64,000 bases of DNA from Botrytis cinerea B05.10 (Eukaryota > Ascomycota > Leotiomycetes > Helotiales > Sclerotiniaceae). This document shows positions 46,460 to 57,696 of this stretch, in pieces. The notes beneath the pieces were generated by a model. It was not told the origin of the DNA, searched no databases, and saw only the letters and a program-made list of their open reading frames with translations. A program made the position numbers and the translations under genes. Location of the stretch: positions 868,001-932,000 of the forward strand of contig NC_037317.1 in NCBI RefSeq assembly GCF_000143535.2. The letters run 5' to 3'. Positions within the stretch are counted from its first letter, which is position 1; every line of letters starts with the position of its first letter.

Positions 46460-47354
46460 TTAAACTTGTATTTGTATGTAATATGTATTTGTAATTATAT
46501 TTGTGTATATATATACACACATTCTCTTTTTTCTTCTCCTCTCCTCTTCCTCTCCTCTCCTCTCATCTCATCCTACCTTATCTCTCATCTCATCCTACCT
46601 CATCTTCTTTACCTCCCATCCCTTCTTCGCCTCTCCTCTCCTCTCCTCTCCTCTCCCCTTCACCTTCACCATCTACCATACCAACCCATTCCTCCTCTCC
46701 TTTCCATCCCGTTGTATTTTTCTTTCTTTTCTTTTCTATTCTGATATTTATTTATCTATCTATTTATTTCTTTCTTTTTTGTTTTCTTCTCTTCCAACAT
46801 ATTGTTACTTTATTATAGAATAGAATAGAATTAAATAAAATAGAATCAAACAAATCTAAATAAAATAGAAGAAACCAAGCAACTCCTCTTCTCAAGTCCC
46901 ACACCCTCCCATACCCTTCCATACCCTCAGAACGACCCCTTAAAAAGACAGCCAGCCCATAGACAAGCAAATAAGTATACAAACACACAAATACACACAC
47001 AAAAACCACCAAATACAAATACAAATATTGAATTCCGATTAACATTTACATCTCATCATTAGTTTCGTTTCGTGTCGTTATTATATCAGTCAGTCAGTCA
47101 AGCAAGAACAGACTTTCTTTACTTTCATCCCAATCCCGCTCCGCAACGCCTTGACTAGGTAGGTTACCCATCACAATCTGCCTCTGCACCCATTGTCTGA
47201 ATCCATACTCCCACTCCGATTCCCGATCCGCGCTCGCAGGCTCGCAAGCTCGTTGGCTCATATCTACCAGCTTATGTACAATTCCTAACGCTGGATACTA
47301 GGAATGCTTTCTCTCATCTTATCTTCTCTTCTCTTGTCATCTCATCCCATCAAC
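45255..47354. other. Intergenic, pyrimidine-rich and microsatellite-rich
   Basis: Between convergent genes. Holds a TA run (about 46428-46456), strongly pyrimidine-rich blocks on the plus strand (about 46130-46420 and 46520-46790, CTCTC/CTCAT words) and TTTAT repeats. Open frames inside are Ser/Leu/Phe/Pro repeats without coding character. Confidence 0.6.
46428..46456. repeat. Microsatellite (TA)14
   Basis: Uninterrupted dinucleotide run. Confidence 0.9.
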
Positions 47355-48689
47355 TCAAGCACCCAAGCCTCCCTTTCTCCTCGCCAATAAACTCTTACAT
47401 GCTCCCAGCACATTAACCAATGCCCCTTCACTTCCCGCGCAGAACTTGAAACTCTTCTCCTCCCCAATCACCTGAAAACAATATCGTTTCGTCCTACTCA
47501 ACGGATCGATTTCTACTACATTGATTACATTTTCCATTGGGAGAATCATGACGGGCGAGTATTCCGAGTCGTTTTTATAGAAAGATAGTGAGCGAGGACG
47601 AAGCACAACCCAGAGGTTTTTCCAGGAACGAATACCATTTTTCGAGCGCAGATAGAGGAGATACCCTTGGTACACTACACGTTCGGGGTCATGTTCGGGG
47701 AGGGGATTGGGGTGCGAGAGGGATAACTGCGATGTATTGCGGCCGAGGGGAAGGGTGGTAGCGGGAGGTTTTACTTCGAGATCGGGATTGGGGTTTGGAG
47801 GAGGATTGTGCAGATTCAGAGAGAGCGTCGACATTCCGGGGATACGTGAAAGATCGGTGTCTGAGAATTCGGCGTCGGATACGAGTTCGTTGCCGGAATA
47901 TTCAATCGTGTTTGAGGGACGTCTTCCTCCACCCATGGCCGACATGTTTTGTTTTTTATTCGCGCGTGGGATGATGGGTTCTGTTGGTTCTGGGGAACTA
48001 CTTCCGAGTCTTTCATCGTGGAGGATTTGAGCTTCGGTTTTTCGCTGGAGTTGTTCGCGCGCCATGCTTTGATCGAATCCGGGATAGGTACTATTTACAT
48101 TACCAGAGGGACTGGCGAGTAACATTTCTTCCTCTTCTTCTTCGTCGATTCGTGCTTCTTTGCGGATGAGGTCGACCCATTGTTCAGCATCGCCTTTGGT
48201 GGTGGCTTCCAGATGATAGTTTCGAGAGGGAGTGAAGAGACCGAAGACATTGCGCCGCTTTTGTTTGGGATCTTTGAGAAAGGCGACGGCTGTTAGATCT
48301 GAGAGGTGAATCTTGTGACGAAGTTTATCTTCATTTTGATCTTTGTAGATGGAGAGGTAGTTAGGTCTCAGGACGAGAAATACAGGTTTCCATGCCTGCA
48401 AGAATTGTGTGAGCAAATGCAAATGTGAATGTGACCGATGAAATCATACCTTTGTCTTCCTCGTTCGTTTCTGCAGAAAGCCACTCTTCAATACACGGTC
48501 AAACTCGAAGCTTCCATTCTGGTTGACGGGAGAAAAGGTATCTAAAGCGAGATGCGAATTTCGAATGCGATTTGCAGAGGCAGATTGAGGTAATGCTGTA
48601 GCTGGGGGTGCTATCTGCAAAGGGGTGTCCTGTCCAGGGATTGCTCGTGGCTGACTTTGTGGAATAGCCGGTTGCTGGACTTCCGCCAT
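47355..48689 (-). CDS. Double PH-domain protein (Opy1-like)
   Basis: Two exons (48689-48450 and 48395-47355, 54-nt intron) give 426 residues from the ATG at 48689; an in-frame ATG at 48704 adds five residues. The first PH domain begins at the end of exon 1 (VLKSGFLQKRTRKTK) and runs through WKPVFLVLRPNYLSIYKD to AEQWVDLIRKEA. The second is at the C-terminus: VYQGYLLYLRSKNG, WKNLWVVLRPRSLSFYKND and RYCFQVIGEEKSFKFCA. Both keep the first-strand G[FY]L, the following KR/SKNG loop and the late Trp/helix pattern. Yeast Opy1 has the same two-PH layout and binds PI(4,5)P2 and PI4P 5-kinase; similar lipid binding is likely but the residues need modelling. The linker is acidic then Ser/Pro/Asn-rich. 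Confidence 0.85.
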
Positions 48690-49519
48690 GATGATCCCAG
48701 GCATGTATACTGTAGATGTTTGAATCTGCGGTTTGATGAACGGGCGATGATTTGAAGAATTTCAATTGTGGAAAATAGGGTATGCGTGGAGTGTGATATT
48801 AAGTTGTTTGGCGCCGTCGTCTATTATTGCACCGTAGATGAGGTTGCAGAAAGAAGTGCTCGAGCTAGTCTTTTAGGAAAAAAGCCCCGATTCCTAGTGC
48901 AATCTTGCGAAAAATGTTCTGGTCTAGAGTTTGAGGATTGAAGTTTCGGCTCTGTTCAGCCACCTCGATTTTTGTTTTGGAGGGTGGATGATGTTTGTGA
49001 TGTGGTTTCGTCTGGCCGTCGGGTTGTTGATGAAAAGATAAAAGGATCGTCACCGCTCTCTGAGATGTGATGAGGATGAGGGTAAGATAGACTGCATTAT
49101 TCGAGGCAACACGAATGGGATTCAGAATCTACTTATTGTTCTTGTCAGGAGAACAGCAAGACGGCTTATATTTATTTACACAAAGGACAAAAGCATTCAC
49201 ACGACAACTCCTTTCTTTTCTTTTCCTGTTGGTTGGTGGTTTTATATTATGAGTCCGATATTAAGCTCTTAGTATTACCTAGGTATTATTATTAAGTGGT
49301 CTGGTCATTGGCATCTGGGCCTTATTTCGAATCATTCCATTCTCCTATGAATGAATCGATGATGGTGAAACCGGATCCCTCAAGGATTATGATGGGGATA
49401 AATCGACATCTGCAGCGTCGGCTGCATTGTAGGAACAATTAATTATGGAACATTCTTTAATTTCGCAGTATTGATTGGGCGAAGATCTTCCAAACACTGC
49501 TTTAACCGTTACAAGGGCG

Positions 49520-49581
49520 GTTTGGCCGTGGTATCTGACCACGGATCATTCATCTGATGAACGCCAAACTGGTTTCGAACC
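49520..49581 (+). other. Sequence able to form a three-way junction plus a flanking hairpin
   Basis: GTTTGGC (49520-49526) pairs with GCCAAAC (49563-49569). Inside are CGTGGT/ACCACG (49527-49532 with 49538-49543, five-base loop) and TTCAT/ATGAA (49549-49553 with 49557-49561, three-base loop). Directly after follows GGTT/AACC (49571-49574 with 49578-49581). All stems are perfect. It may be a structured RNA, a protein-binding site or a relic of a tRNA-like sequence (the minus strand reads GGTTCGAAACC, close to a B box). No A box is found. Confidence 0.35.
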
Positions 49582-50177
49582 ATATGGGTTGAACTTTGCT
49601 TGGACGGGTTAGATGATAGGCAGGAGAGAGCATTTGGAGACTCGAGGCTGCGGACGAGCAGATGGATGATACCCATGATTCCCATCCCTCGAATACACCT
49701 ATATATAGCTAATCAAAAGATGTTTCATGGCAATATGGAGATGGGTAAAATTAGAAAGAAAGAAAAACCCGATCAATAGCCTCAAGATCTTACCTCCCAA
49801 GATGAACAACTATACTCGGAGCTTTTTCGACGTCTGCTCAAGCCGCACATTGTGAAAGCTTGATCTGGACAGTTTCCATGCTGGTTCCACCTTCGTTTCT
49901 ACCCCCCCTCCCCCCTTTTTGGAATTTGATTTGTTGTCTGTTCAAAACTTCAGCGAGTGTCCACTATCAATGCTTGTTGCAGTCGTTTGTTGCTGTAATT
50001 TGTCCCACCCTTGAAGATGCTAAGTACTGCCGGCATTCGAATTTGTTTCCATGTCTCAGAGTATATCATCATCGGTAATATAATTACGACTTTGACGTTG
50101 ATGGGTAAAATCTCAGAATTTCATTTCGAGAGCGGTACTTCGAATGGATTCTAATCCTAAGATCATCATTCATGAAA

Positions 50178-50347
50178 ACCTTCTGCCTCTTGAAATGGAT
50201 ATCATCATAGATATATCCACTGCGACTTTTATGCATTGAATGCTGAATGTACGGGTAGCCTTCTGCCTCTTGAAATAGATATTTCATATATATATCCGTT
50301 ACGACATGCATGCTTTGAATGCATGCTTTGAATGCATGCTTTGAATG
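50178..50347. repeat. Imperfect tandem repeat, about 81-base unit, with 13-base sub-repeats
   Basis: CCTTCTGCCTCTTGAAAT recurs at about 50178 and 50259, each followed by an ATATATCC block, a CGAC block and GGGTAGCCTT. Within the second unit a 13-base unit GCATGCTTTGAAT is repeated three times (about 50309-50347). Confidence 0.75.
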
Positions 50348-50916
50348 TATGGGTAGCCTTTGGCGATTTTTTTGGAGGTTGTGTGGGGATTGGGGATTTT
50401 ATATCTCTCAGAAAAACACCAAGAGCGAACTAGACAGCTAGTCGTCGCTAGTGGTAATGCATCACGTGCTATGACTCACTACACTACTATCACATCATAC
50501 ATGCTTCAATTTAAAGGTCATGCGAATCAAACATTGATATCTTTGAATTCTTGACCATACAAGCTGACTTTTGGACAATACATAGATATGACACCTTTCC
50601 TCAGTTCCCATGGCCCACCCTTCTGCTGCAAGATATCTTCAAAGCTGTCCTCCAAATCACAGTCGATATGTCGTCGCAAGCTAGGTACAACACTTAGTTT
50701 TGTTGGCGATGGCTTTTCGAGAGAGGTAATGTTCCCTCCAACCTCCTGTTCCCAGCGACAGTGTATTTCTGAATTCCATCAGCACAATGCATCAACGACA
50801 CGACAAGGTTATTTATGCCTAATATACCTCATTGTAGCCTGCTTTGTCAGAGAGTCACCAGCCCGTTTGGCCGGTACGTTTTCGTCGGGTTGGGCGAATT
50901 TTGTTCGAAGAGCTGT

Positions 50917-51331
50917 TCAAGCATTCTCTCTTGGTTGAGGATTTCGATATGGACGTTCGATCGCTCGCTCGGTTCTGTAAAGAAGTATGGGGTAGCCCAA
51001 GCATTTCGTAACAGGGATATGTATGTTCATCAACGGCCGAAGCCTCAGAGATTTGTGCAACTCAGCTTCTCGGGCTACCCTTACCTTAATATATGATCTT
51101 TCACACTTTATCACAACGCGCTGCATACAGTATTCCACGCTACTGCGATGATGGTTTTGACCAGTTAAATTGCAACGGCGAGGCGAAAATTTGCTGGCTA
51201 CAAGTGTGTTGGTGACTTGTCAATAGTTGCTTGGATGGAAATTGTATTGACTTACGTGGTGAAATACATGCATCTCTGGTACCAGCGAGAGGCGGTGGAA
51301 ACGATGACGAGGTGGTCTTCAACAATGGCAT
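50917..51331 (-). CDS. Possible small protein, two exons
   Basis: An ATG at 51331 (CACAATG) opens 25 codons up to a GTAAGT donor at 51255; an acceptor CACACTTGTAG ends at 51198, and the frame then runs on to a stop at 50917. The 58-nt intron keeps the frame for 118 residues. The product has a Ser/Pro-rich head, a basic middle (RVVIKCERSYIKVRVARE) and an Arg/Pro tail. I know no family for it. Good splice signals and context speak for a gene; the absence of any recognisable domain, and the opposing open frame on the plus strand, speak against. Confidence 0.35.
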
Positions 51332-53158
51332 TGTGGCAATCAAAGCTCAGCCTTCACTCAGTAGAGAATGAAATAGCATAAGAAGAAATTAGTATTGAGA
51401 CGAGTTGATGAAAAGGAGATGGAGGAAAACAAAGAAAACGGGCAATTGTCTACTCTTATATAGTCGGTACTTAACGTCTACAGGAAAGAAGGATACACAG
51501 TGAGAGGTCCAATGGCAATGACGGCCATTGCTAGTCTCCTTCTTTCAATTCTGGGAAGTCACGGCGATGGCAAGTCAATAAACTGGGAAAGTGCTAGGCG
51601 AGATTCTGGGGGGATGAAGGAGTGCATTTTGGATTCTTGAACATGATAGAGAGTCGAAAATTTACAGTATGAATGGCAATTACACGTTAGCTATATAAAA
51701 AGAAATCATATTATGAAGTCGTGGCACTTCGTCTAAACATTTATTTCCAAGTGGATCAATTTGATTCAGCATTCTACAATTTTTTTTTTTGCCGACTTGA
51801 TATTCACTAAGGTAGTCGTTAACGTTTCTATGAACTTTTCATAGTCTTCATCTTTGTCAAAATAGGATAAAAGTGGAAGGTATAAACAGCTCACCTCATA
51901 ATTCTTAGTCTAATCATCGCTCGAAATGTGTAGGAGATTAGCGAGATACCCCTTCATTATATCATCACTGCTCTCTCCTGCCTGCCGCACTCACTGCGGA
52001 TGTCAGTTCATCCGAAATACACTATTTTAGATTACTTCAAGCACACATTCAACGGTGCATTCGTCGCTTCTTTGAATACCTAAGGTAGGCACACTTAAAG
52101 AATAGCTTCAAGTCACAAAGTCCAGATTTGTACGGAAACCACGACATCATTACTAGCATGTCTACCTTGTACCGAGTTTATGTGGGTATAATCATTGCAT
52201 CTCTCTCCACTCTATATACTCTTGTTCTTTTCTGCTTGTGTATCAATAAGTTCTCACAGTTTTCTTTGAACGGTGAAAAGGGCGGAATCCCCTTGTAAGT
52301 TGTATAGATCAAGTCCAACGATGACAAAACAAAGAGACACTTGAGATAGTTGAAGGTAAAGTTGCATTTGTACGATGCTGTTACTTCTTAGCAACAAGTA
52401 TGTGTACCGATTGGTCCATTAGTGACTTTTTTTCTTGCACGCGATGGATGATATATATCCCATACCAAATGATTTCCCAAACTTTCGTTCTTGAAGAGCT
52501 ATTTGATGGTCAAATTTGAACTCGGATATTAGAATGCTTTCGGATCTGATGAGCTATTATATATATGATGATCAAATCTGAAATTAGACGTTGAAAAGTA
52601 TCTTGGGTTCAAGCATGAAGGGCCATGTGGTTGTCAAAAACGAGTTGGGACATTAATGAGTCTTACAGAGCGTACCTACTACATGACAATATAGCTGTAC
52701 TCGAATTTGGTGAGAGATTGAATTCAATATTCAAGCACGAAACCACTAAACGATCTATCCAATAGCATGCGAAGTGATAATTGTTAATCTTTGCGATTTG
52801 GCGGGGTTCGGTGACGTTATGAAAGCTCGGAGGAGCGGCCGCGTCTGAAAATAATACATTTTCTATCATACGGGCGAAGCTCAAATACTTTACTATATCA
52901 CACACTATCTCTCTCATCGAAACATATTGAATCATTATGAGTCATTTTTTTGCGCATTAAATATCCAGTCTATACTTCCTAGAAAGGTCTTCAAAGCTCA
53001 GATAAATATAGAGACATCACTTCCAGTAATCATCCACTAGACAAAGTCGCCCCAAACAGGTAGACTCGACAGGAGATAGAAATACTCTTTGCGCATATAA
53101 TTTTCGCCTCCAATATTTCATTCATATCAAACACATATATTCTACCTCCATATACGCA
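51332..53158. other. Intergenic upstream of the Efl1 gene
   Basis: AT-rich, no clear gene. A 46-codon frame at 52158-52298 (plus) encodes one probable membrane helix and ends at CCCTTGTAAGT, so the stop overlaps a donor-like word; it could be a tiny membrane protein or a first exon, but no second exon is clear. Confidence 0.45.
52158..52298 (+). CDS. Possible membrane micropeptide
   Basis: 46 residues from ATG at 52158. Residues about 6-30 are strongly hydrophobic (VGIIIASLSTLYTLVLFCLC), followed by a polar tail with NGEKGG. Start context is AGCATGT. Without homologues it cannot be told from a chance frame. Confidence 0.2.
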   Translation: MSTLYRVYVGIIIASLSTLYTLVLFCLCINKFSQFSLNGEKGGIPL

Positions 53159-56100
53159 ATGCCGATTGTGAACCCAGAAAAGCTAGTTGCCCTGCAACAA
53201 AATGCGCCAGATATTAGAAATGTAGGTCTTTGGCGGGGTAGATTTTGATGTCAAGACTCCCAATGCTAACAACATTCTCTCAAGATATGCATATTAGCAC
53301 ATGTTGTAAGTACATACCCGGTTCTTATATGTCTTTGCCCATTACTGATATCTTTAGGATCATGGAAAAACTTCCCTTTCAGATGCCTTGATTGCGACCA
53401 ATGGCATTATCTCTCCAAAACTCGCAGGTAAAATACGATACCTCGATTCTCGACCAGATGAGCAGACGCGCGGAATTACTATGGAGTCTTCTGCCATTTC
53501 GTTATACTTTTCCATGTTAAGACGAAATGCACCAGATGCTACACCCGAAAAAAAGGAATACTTGATCAATTTGATAGATTCGCCAGGACACATCGATTTC
53601 AGCAGTGAGGTGTCGACGGCCTCGCGATTATGCGATGGAGCTGTTGTCTTGGTGGATGCTGTAGAAGGTGTTTGCAGTCAGACTGTTACTGTTTTAAGGC
53701 AGACATGGGTAGAACATATGAAGCCTCTATTGGTAATCAACAAGATGGACAGACTTATTACAGAACTGAAGATGACACCAGCGGAAGCATATACACACTT
53801 GAGCAAACTATTGGAACAAGTTAATGCGGTACTTGGAAGTTTTTTCCAAGGTGAGAGAATGGAGGAAGATCTGAACTGGAGAGAGAAGGTTGACGAGAGA
53901 ATTGCCGCTGCCGCTGCGAAAGAACAAGAAAAGACAGCGAATGACGGAAGCACCTCGATTGATACCGAAGCTATCAACGAATTCCAAGAAAAGGACGATG
54001 AGGATATTTACTTTGCGCCAGAGAAAAATAATGTCATATTTAGCAGTGCCATTGATGGGTGGGCATTCACGGTCAGACAGTTTGCCAGCTTATACGAGAA
54101 GAAACTGGGAATCAAGAGAACTGCAATGGAGAAAGTCTTATGGGGAGATTTCTATCTGGATCCAAAGACCAAAAAAGTCCTTGGACCAAAACATCTCAAG
54201 GGGCGAAATTTAAAACCATTATTTGTCCAATTAGTTTTGGAACAGGTATGGGCTGTTTATGCAGCAACAACAGGTGGTGATAATGGAAAGGGGTGCGTGG
54301 ATTTCTATCTCTCCTTTAACTTGTTTATACATCCAATCTTATGCAGTCCAATTCCCAATTCTAACTCTACTTCATTTAGTGATCCTGCCACGACAGAGAA
54401 AATCACAAAGTCATTAAATATTACTTTACCTCCACATGTTACACGTTCCCGCGATCCACGAGCGATTCTTACGACATTGTTCTCGGCATGGTTGCCATTA
54501 TCAACTGCTTTATTAGTTTCTGTCATTGAATCTTTACCCGCTCCTCCAGTCGCCCAAGAAGGTAGACTACCAGCACTTATTGATGAATCTCCTGGTGCAT
54601 CGCATGTAGATCCTAAGGTTAGAGAAGCAATGATAAAATTTAAGACTTCAAAGGAGGAGCCAGTTGTGGCTTATGTAAGTAAGATGGTTTCGATCCCGGA
54701 GAGCGAACTACCCGAGAATAAGCGACGAGGAGGTGCTCTAAGTCCCGAGGAAGCCTTGGAGATGGGTCGACGGAAACGAGCAGAGATTGCAAGACAGCAG
54801 GCTTTGGAAGAAGCCTCATCATCTGTTGATGGAGTATCTGATGCGCTTGGAGCAGTAAGCCTTGAAGAGCCCGCCGAAGAAGAGAAGAAAACAGACCCAG
54901 AACATCTGATAGGCTTTGCACGAATTTATTCAGGAACTCTATCTGTGGGGGATTCTATCTATGTGTTACCACCAAAGTTCTCACCTGCAAACCCACACAA
55001 CAGTCCTGAACCAAAAAAGGTTACAGTGACTGCTTTATACTTGTTGATGGGTCGTGGATTAGAGCCACTTACTTCTGTTCCAGCAGGTGTTGTATTTGGT
55101 ATTGGAGGCCTTGAAGGTCATATCCTCAAATCCGGAACCCTCTGCAGTCAATTGGAAGGTAGTGTTAATCTAGCAGGAGTTAACATGGGCTCACAACCTA
55201 TCGTCCGTGTCGCTTTGGAGCCAGCTTGGCCTGGAGATCTCGACAAGATGATCCGAGGTCTTAAGTTACTCGTTCAGAGTGATCCTTGTGCTGAGTACGA
55301 ACAATTCGCTAGCGGTGAACATGTCTTACTTACAGCAGGAGAATTACATTTAGAGCGTTGTTTGACGGATCTTCGTGAAAGATTTGCTGGGTGCGATATT
55401 CAAGCAGGAGAGCCAATTGTACCATACCGAGAGACTATTGTTAAAGCCGAAGATATGAAACCTCCGGCGGACAAGGAGCTTGGAAGAGGTACTGTTGTAT
55501 TGTCAACTACATCAAAACAAATCACTATTAAGTTACGTGTAAGACCTCTTCCAGTTGAAGTCACAGAATTCCTGGGCAAGAATGCTGGTGCCATCAAGAG
55601 ACTTTATTCCGACCGTCAAGCAGAGGAGAAGAGCAAGAAGACTGGTGATGACTCTACACAAGAGTCAGCCGAGCAGGAAGAAGTTGATGAAGTATTGGGT
55701 GGTGAGAAAGTTATGTCGTTGAATGAGTTCAAAAAAGAACTTCAGAAGACTTTCGAAGGGGTAAAGGGTCAAAAAGACATTTGGGCTTCAGCAGTAGATC
55801 AAATCACTGCGTTCGGTCCACGGAGAACTGGACCCAATCTTTTGCTGGACTCCACAGCAGATGGGATTCTTGGAAAATTGTAAGTTCTAGTCAAGGTTGA
55901 ATAAATCGATACATACTAACATTTCAAAGCCTCCGCGAAGACACCACTGCCGATTCTCAAGAATCAGCAACTCAAACCCAGGCTCTCCAAGCCCGTTCCT
56001 TTTCTGACAAGATTAGTTATGCTTTCCAACTCGCCACTGCCCAAGGACCTCTATGCAATGAACCTATCCAAGGTATCGCTGTTTTCCTTGAGGAGGTCAC

Positions 56101-56717
56101 TATTGCTCCTTCCACCGATGACGAATCATCCACTCGTGATAACTTTGGTAGATTGACTGGTGAAGTTATCAAAACGGTTCAACAAGCTATCAAACAAGGT
56201 TTCTTGGATTGGTCCCCAAGACTTATGCTTGCCATGTACTCTTGTGAAATCCAGGCTAGTAGTAAGTTACTCTCACAAATCATAAATTAATCAAGACTTT
56301 GAAAGTAAATCAGATGGACTGACACAAGCAACAGCCGAAGTCCTCGGTCGCGTTTACGACGTGCTCACCCGTCGTCGCGGACACATTCTCTCTGAATCCC
56401 TCAAAGAGGGTACCCCCTTCTTTACCATCGTATCGCTTCTTCCCGTCGCCCTCTCCTTTGGTTTCTCGGATGAAATCCGTAAGAGAACGTCCGGAGCAGC
56501 TAGTCCGCAACTCATCTTCCAAGGCTACGAGGTATTAGATGAAGATCCATTCTGGACACCATTTACGGAGGATGATCTGGAGGATTTGGGAGAATTGGCG
56601 GATAAGGAGAATGTGGCGAAGAAATATATGGATGGAGTGAGGAAGAGGAAGGGATTGAGAGTTGAGGGAGAGAAATTGGTTAGGGATGCGGAGAAGCAGA
56701 AGACGTTGAAGAGATAG
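53159..56717 (+). CDS. RIA1: Efl1/Ria1, 60S-maturation GTPase (EF-2-like)
   Basis: Six exons (53159-53221, 53285-53305, 53358-54292, 54380-55879, 55930-56261, 56335-56717) give 1077 residues. Exon 2 is only 21 nt and codes ICILAHV, the first part of the G1 loop, completed in exon 3 by DHGKTSLSD. Further GTPase marks are the switch [14 protein letters not shown] (G3) and NKMDR (G4). [25 protein letters not shown] spacing and a long insertion after the G domain set it apart from EF-2. Later EF-2-like domains II-V are present ([45 protein letters not shown]). In yeast Efl1/Ria1 works with Sdo1 in the cytoplasm to release eIF6/Tif6 from new 60S subunits. Intron 3 (54293-54379) is 87 nt, a multiple of three and without a stop, so its retention would add 29 residues. 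Confidence 0.95.
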
Positions 56718-57696
56718 GGGGATTGTGGAGTTTAGTGGGGAATGTTTTGAGGAATCTTCGGAGAGAGGTATACGAGGTTATCTATTTTTGTAGATCGTAT
56801 ATTAGATTCAAGCCAGAGTCTTCTCGTTCTCAATGCATAATGCCATGTGATTTTTGCCCCCCAAAAAATGAGCACACCGCAATGATGTATTGAATTGATT
56901 GAATGAATGAGCGAAAAGAAAAACCAATACGCATCGCTACGAATAGGAGGAGGAAGCGGGCGGGGAATAAGAAAGATGGATTTGAAACAAAACACTCGGG
57001 TTCCTTGAATCGCTGATTAGGGAGAGTAAGAGTACCTATGTAGGGTCTTGATTTTAGAACAATATATTTCGCTAGATTGGAGCAGGTGGAGGGGGGAGGG
57101 GGAAGGGGGAAGGGGGGAGGTGAAATGATAATAATATCGACTTATACTATTGTGTTATATCATATATTGTATCGAAATATATATCAGGTTGTAGTAATCA
57201 TTGTTTTAGGGATTTAGAATTACATATTATTAATCAACATCTAGTACATCAGACGGACAAAATCTCAATATAAAATTAAGGTCCGTTATATTCACCCATC
57301 ATACAATATCACACAGCCTTACACGATATATCTGTCATGTTGAGTTCGAAATCCTAGTGGAGGGGGGAGATGGAAATTTGGAAGCACTTACGCTTCTTTC
57401 TAGATAGACACTGGGGATTTTTTTAATTTCACCTTCCAGTCTTATGCATGTTAATCAGGTGAGTTATTCCTTCTCGAAAAAAGAAAGGAAATCCAGGGCT
57501 GTAGAGATTTATTCGTATCCATTCATCACGGCGCAAGAGATTGCTTCTAGATCAGATATATGATATTCTACAAGAAGAGTAGAGGGAGATAGAAGGGCGT
57601 GAACTATATGGAATATGGAATATGGATGTCAAGATATCTACATAACTACGCTACGAGTCCGTGACGCCTCTAAATCGCTACGACTTTGATGTATCT
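56718..57696. other. Intergenic between Efl1 gene and broken terpene cyclase
   Basis: Convergent 3' flanks. A G-rich block (about 57086-57120, GGGGGA-type words) and TA-rich stretches; no gene. Confidence 0.5.

Larger units (their letters stand above)
48690..50916. other. Intergenic, with tandem repeats and a structured segment
   Basis: No protein gene seen. It contains the three-way-junction sequence at 49520-49581 and the tandem repeats at 50178-50347, both listed separately. Confidence 0.5.

Noticed and set aside
46101..46823. Several overlapping frames of about 100 codons
   Set aside because: They arise from pyrimidine-rich and TA repeats and read as Ser/Leu/Phe/Ile repeats.
49551..49581. 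CTGATGA followed by TTCGAA, like a hammerhead ribozyme core
   Set aside because: The conserved GAAA after stem II is missing and the stems needed on both sides do not form; the three-way junction explains the pairing better.
49560..49600. tRNA gene on the minus strand (GGTTCGAAACC word)
   Set aside because: No A box and no acceptor or anticodon stem of the right size.
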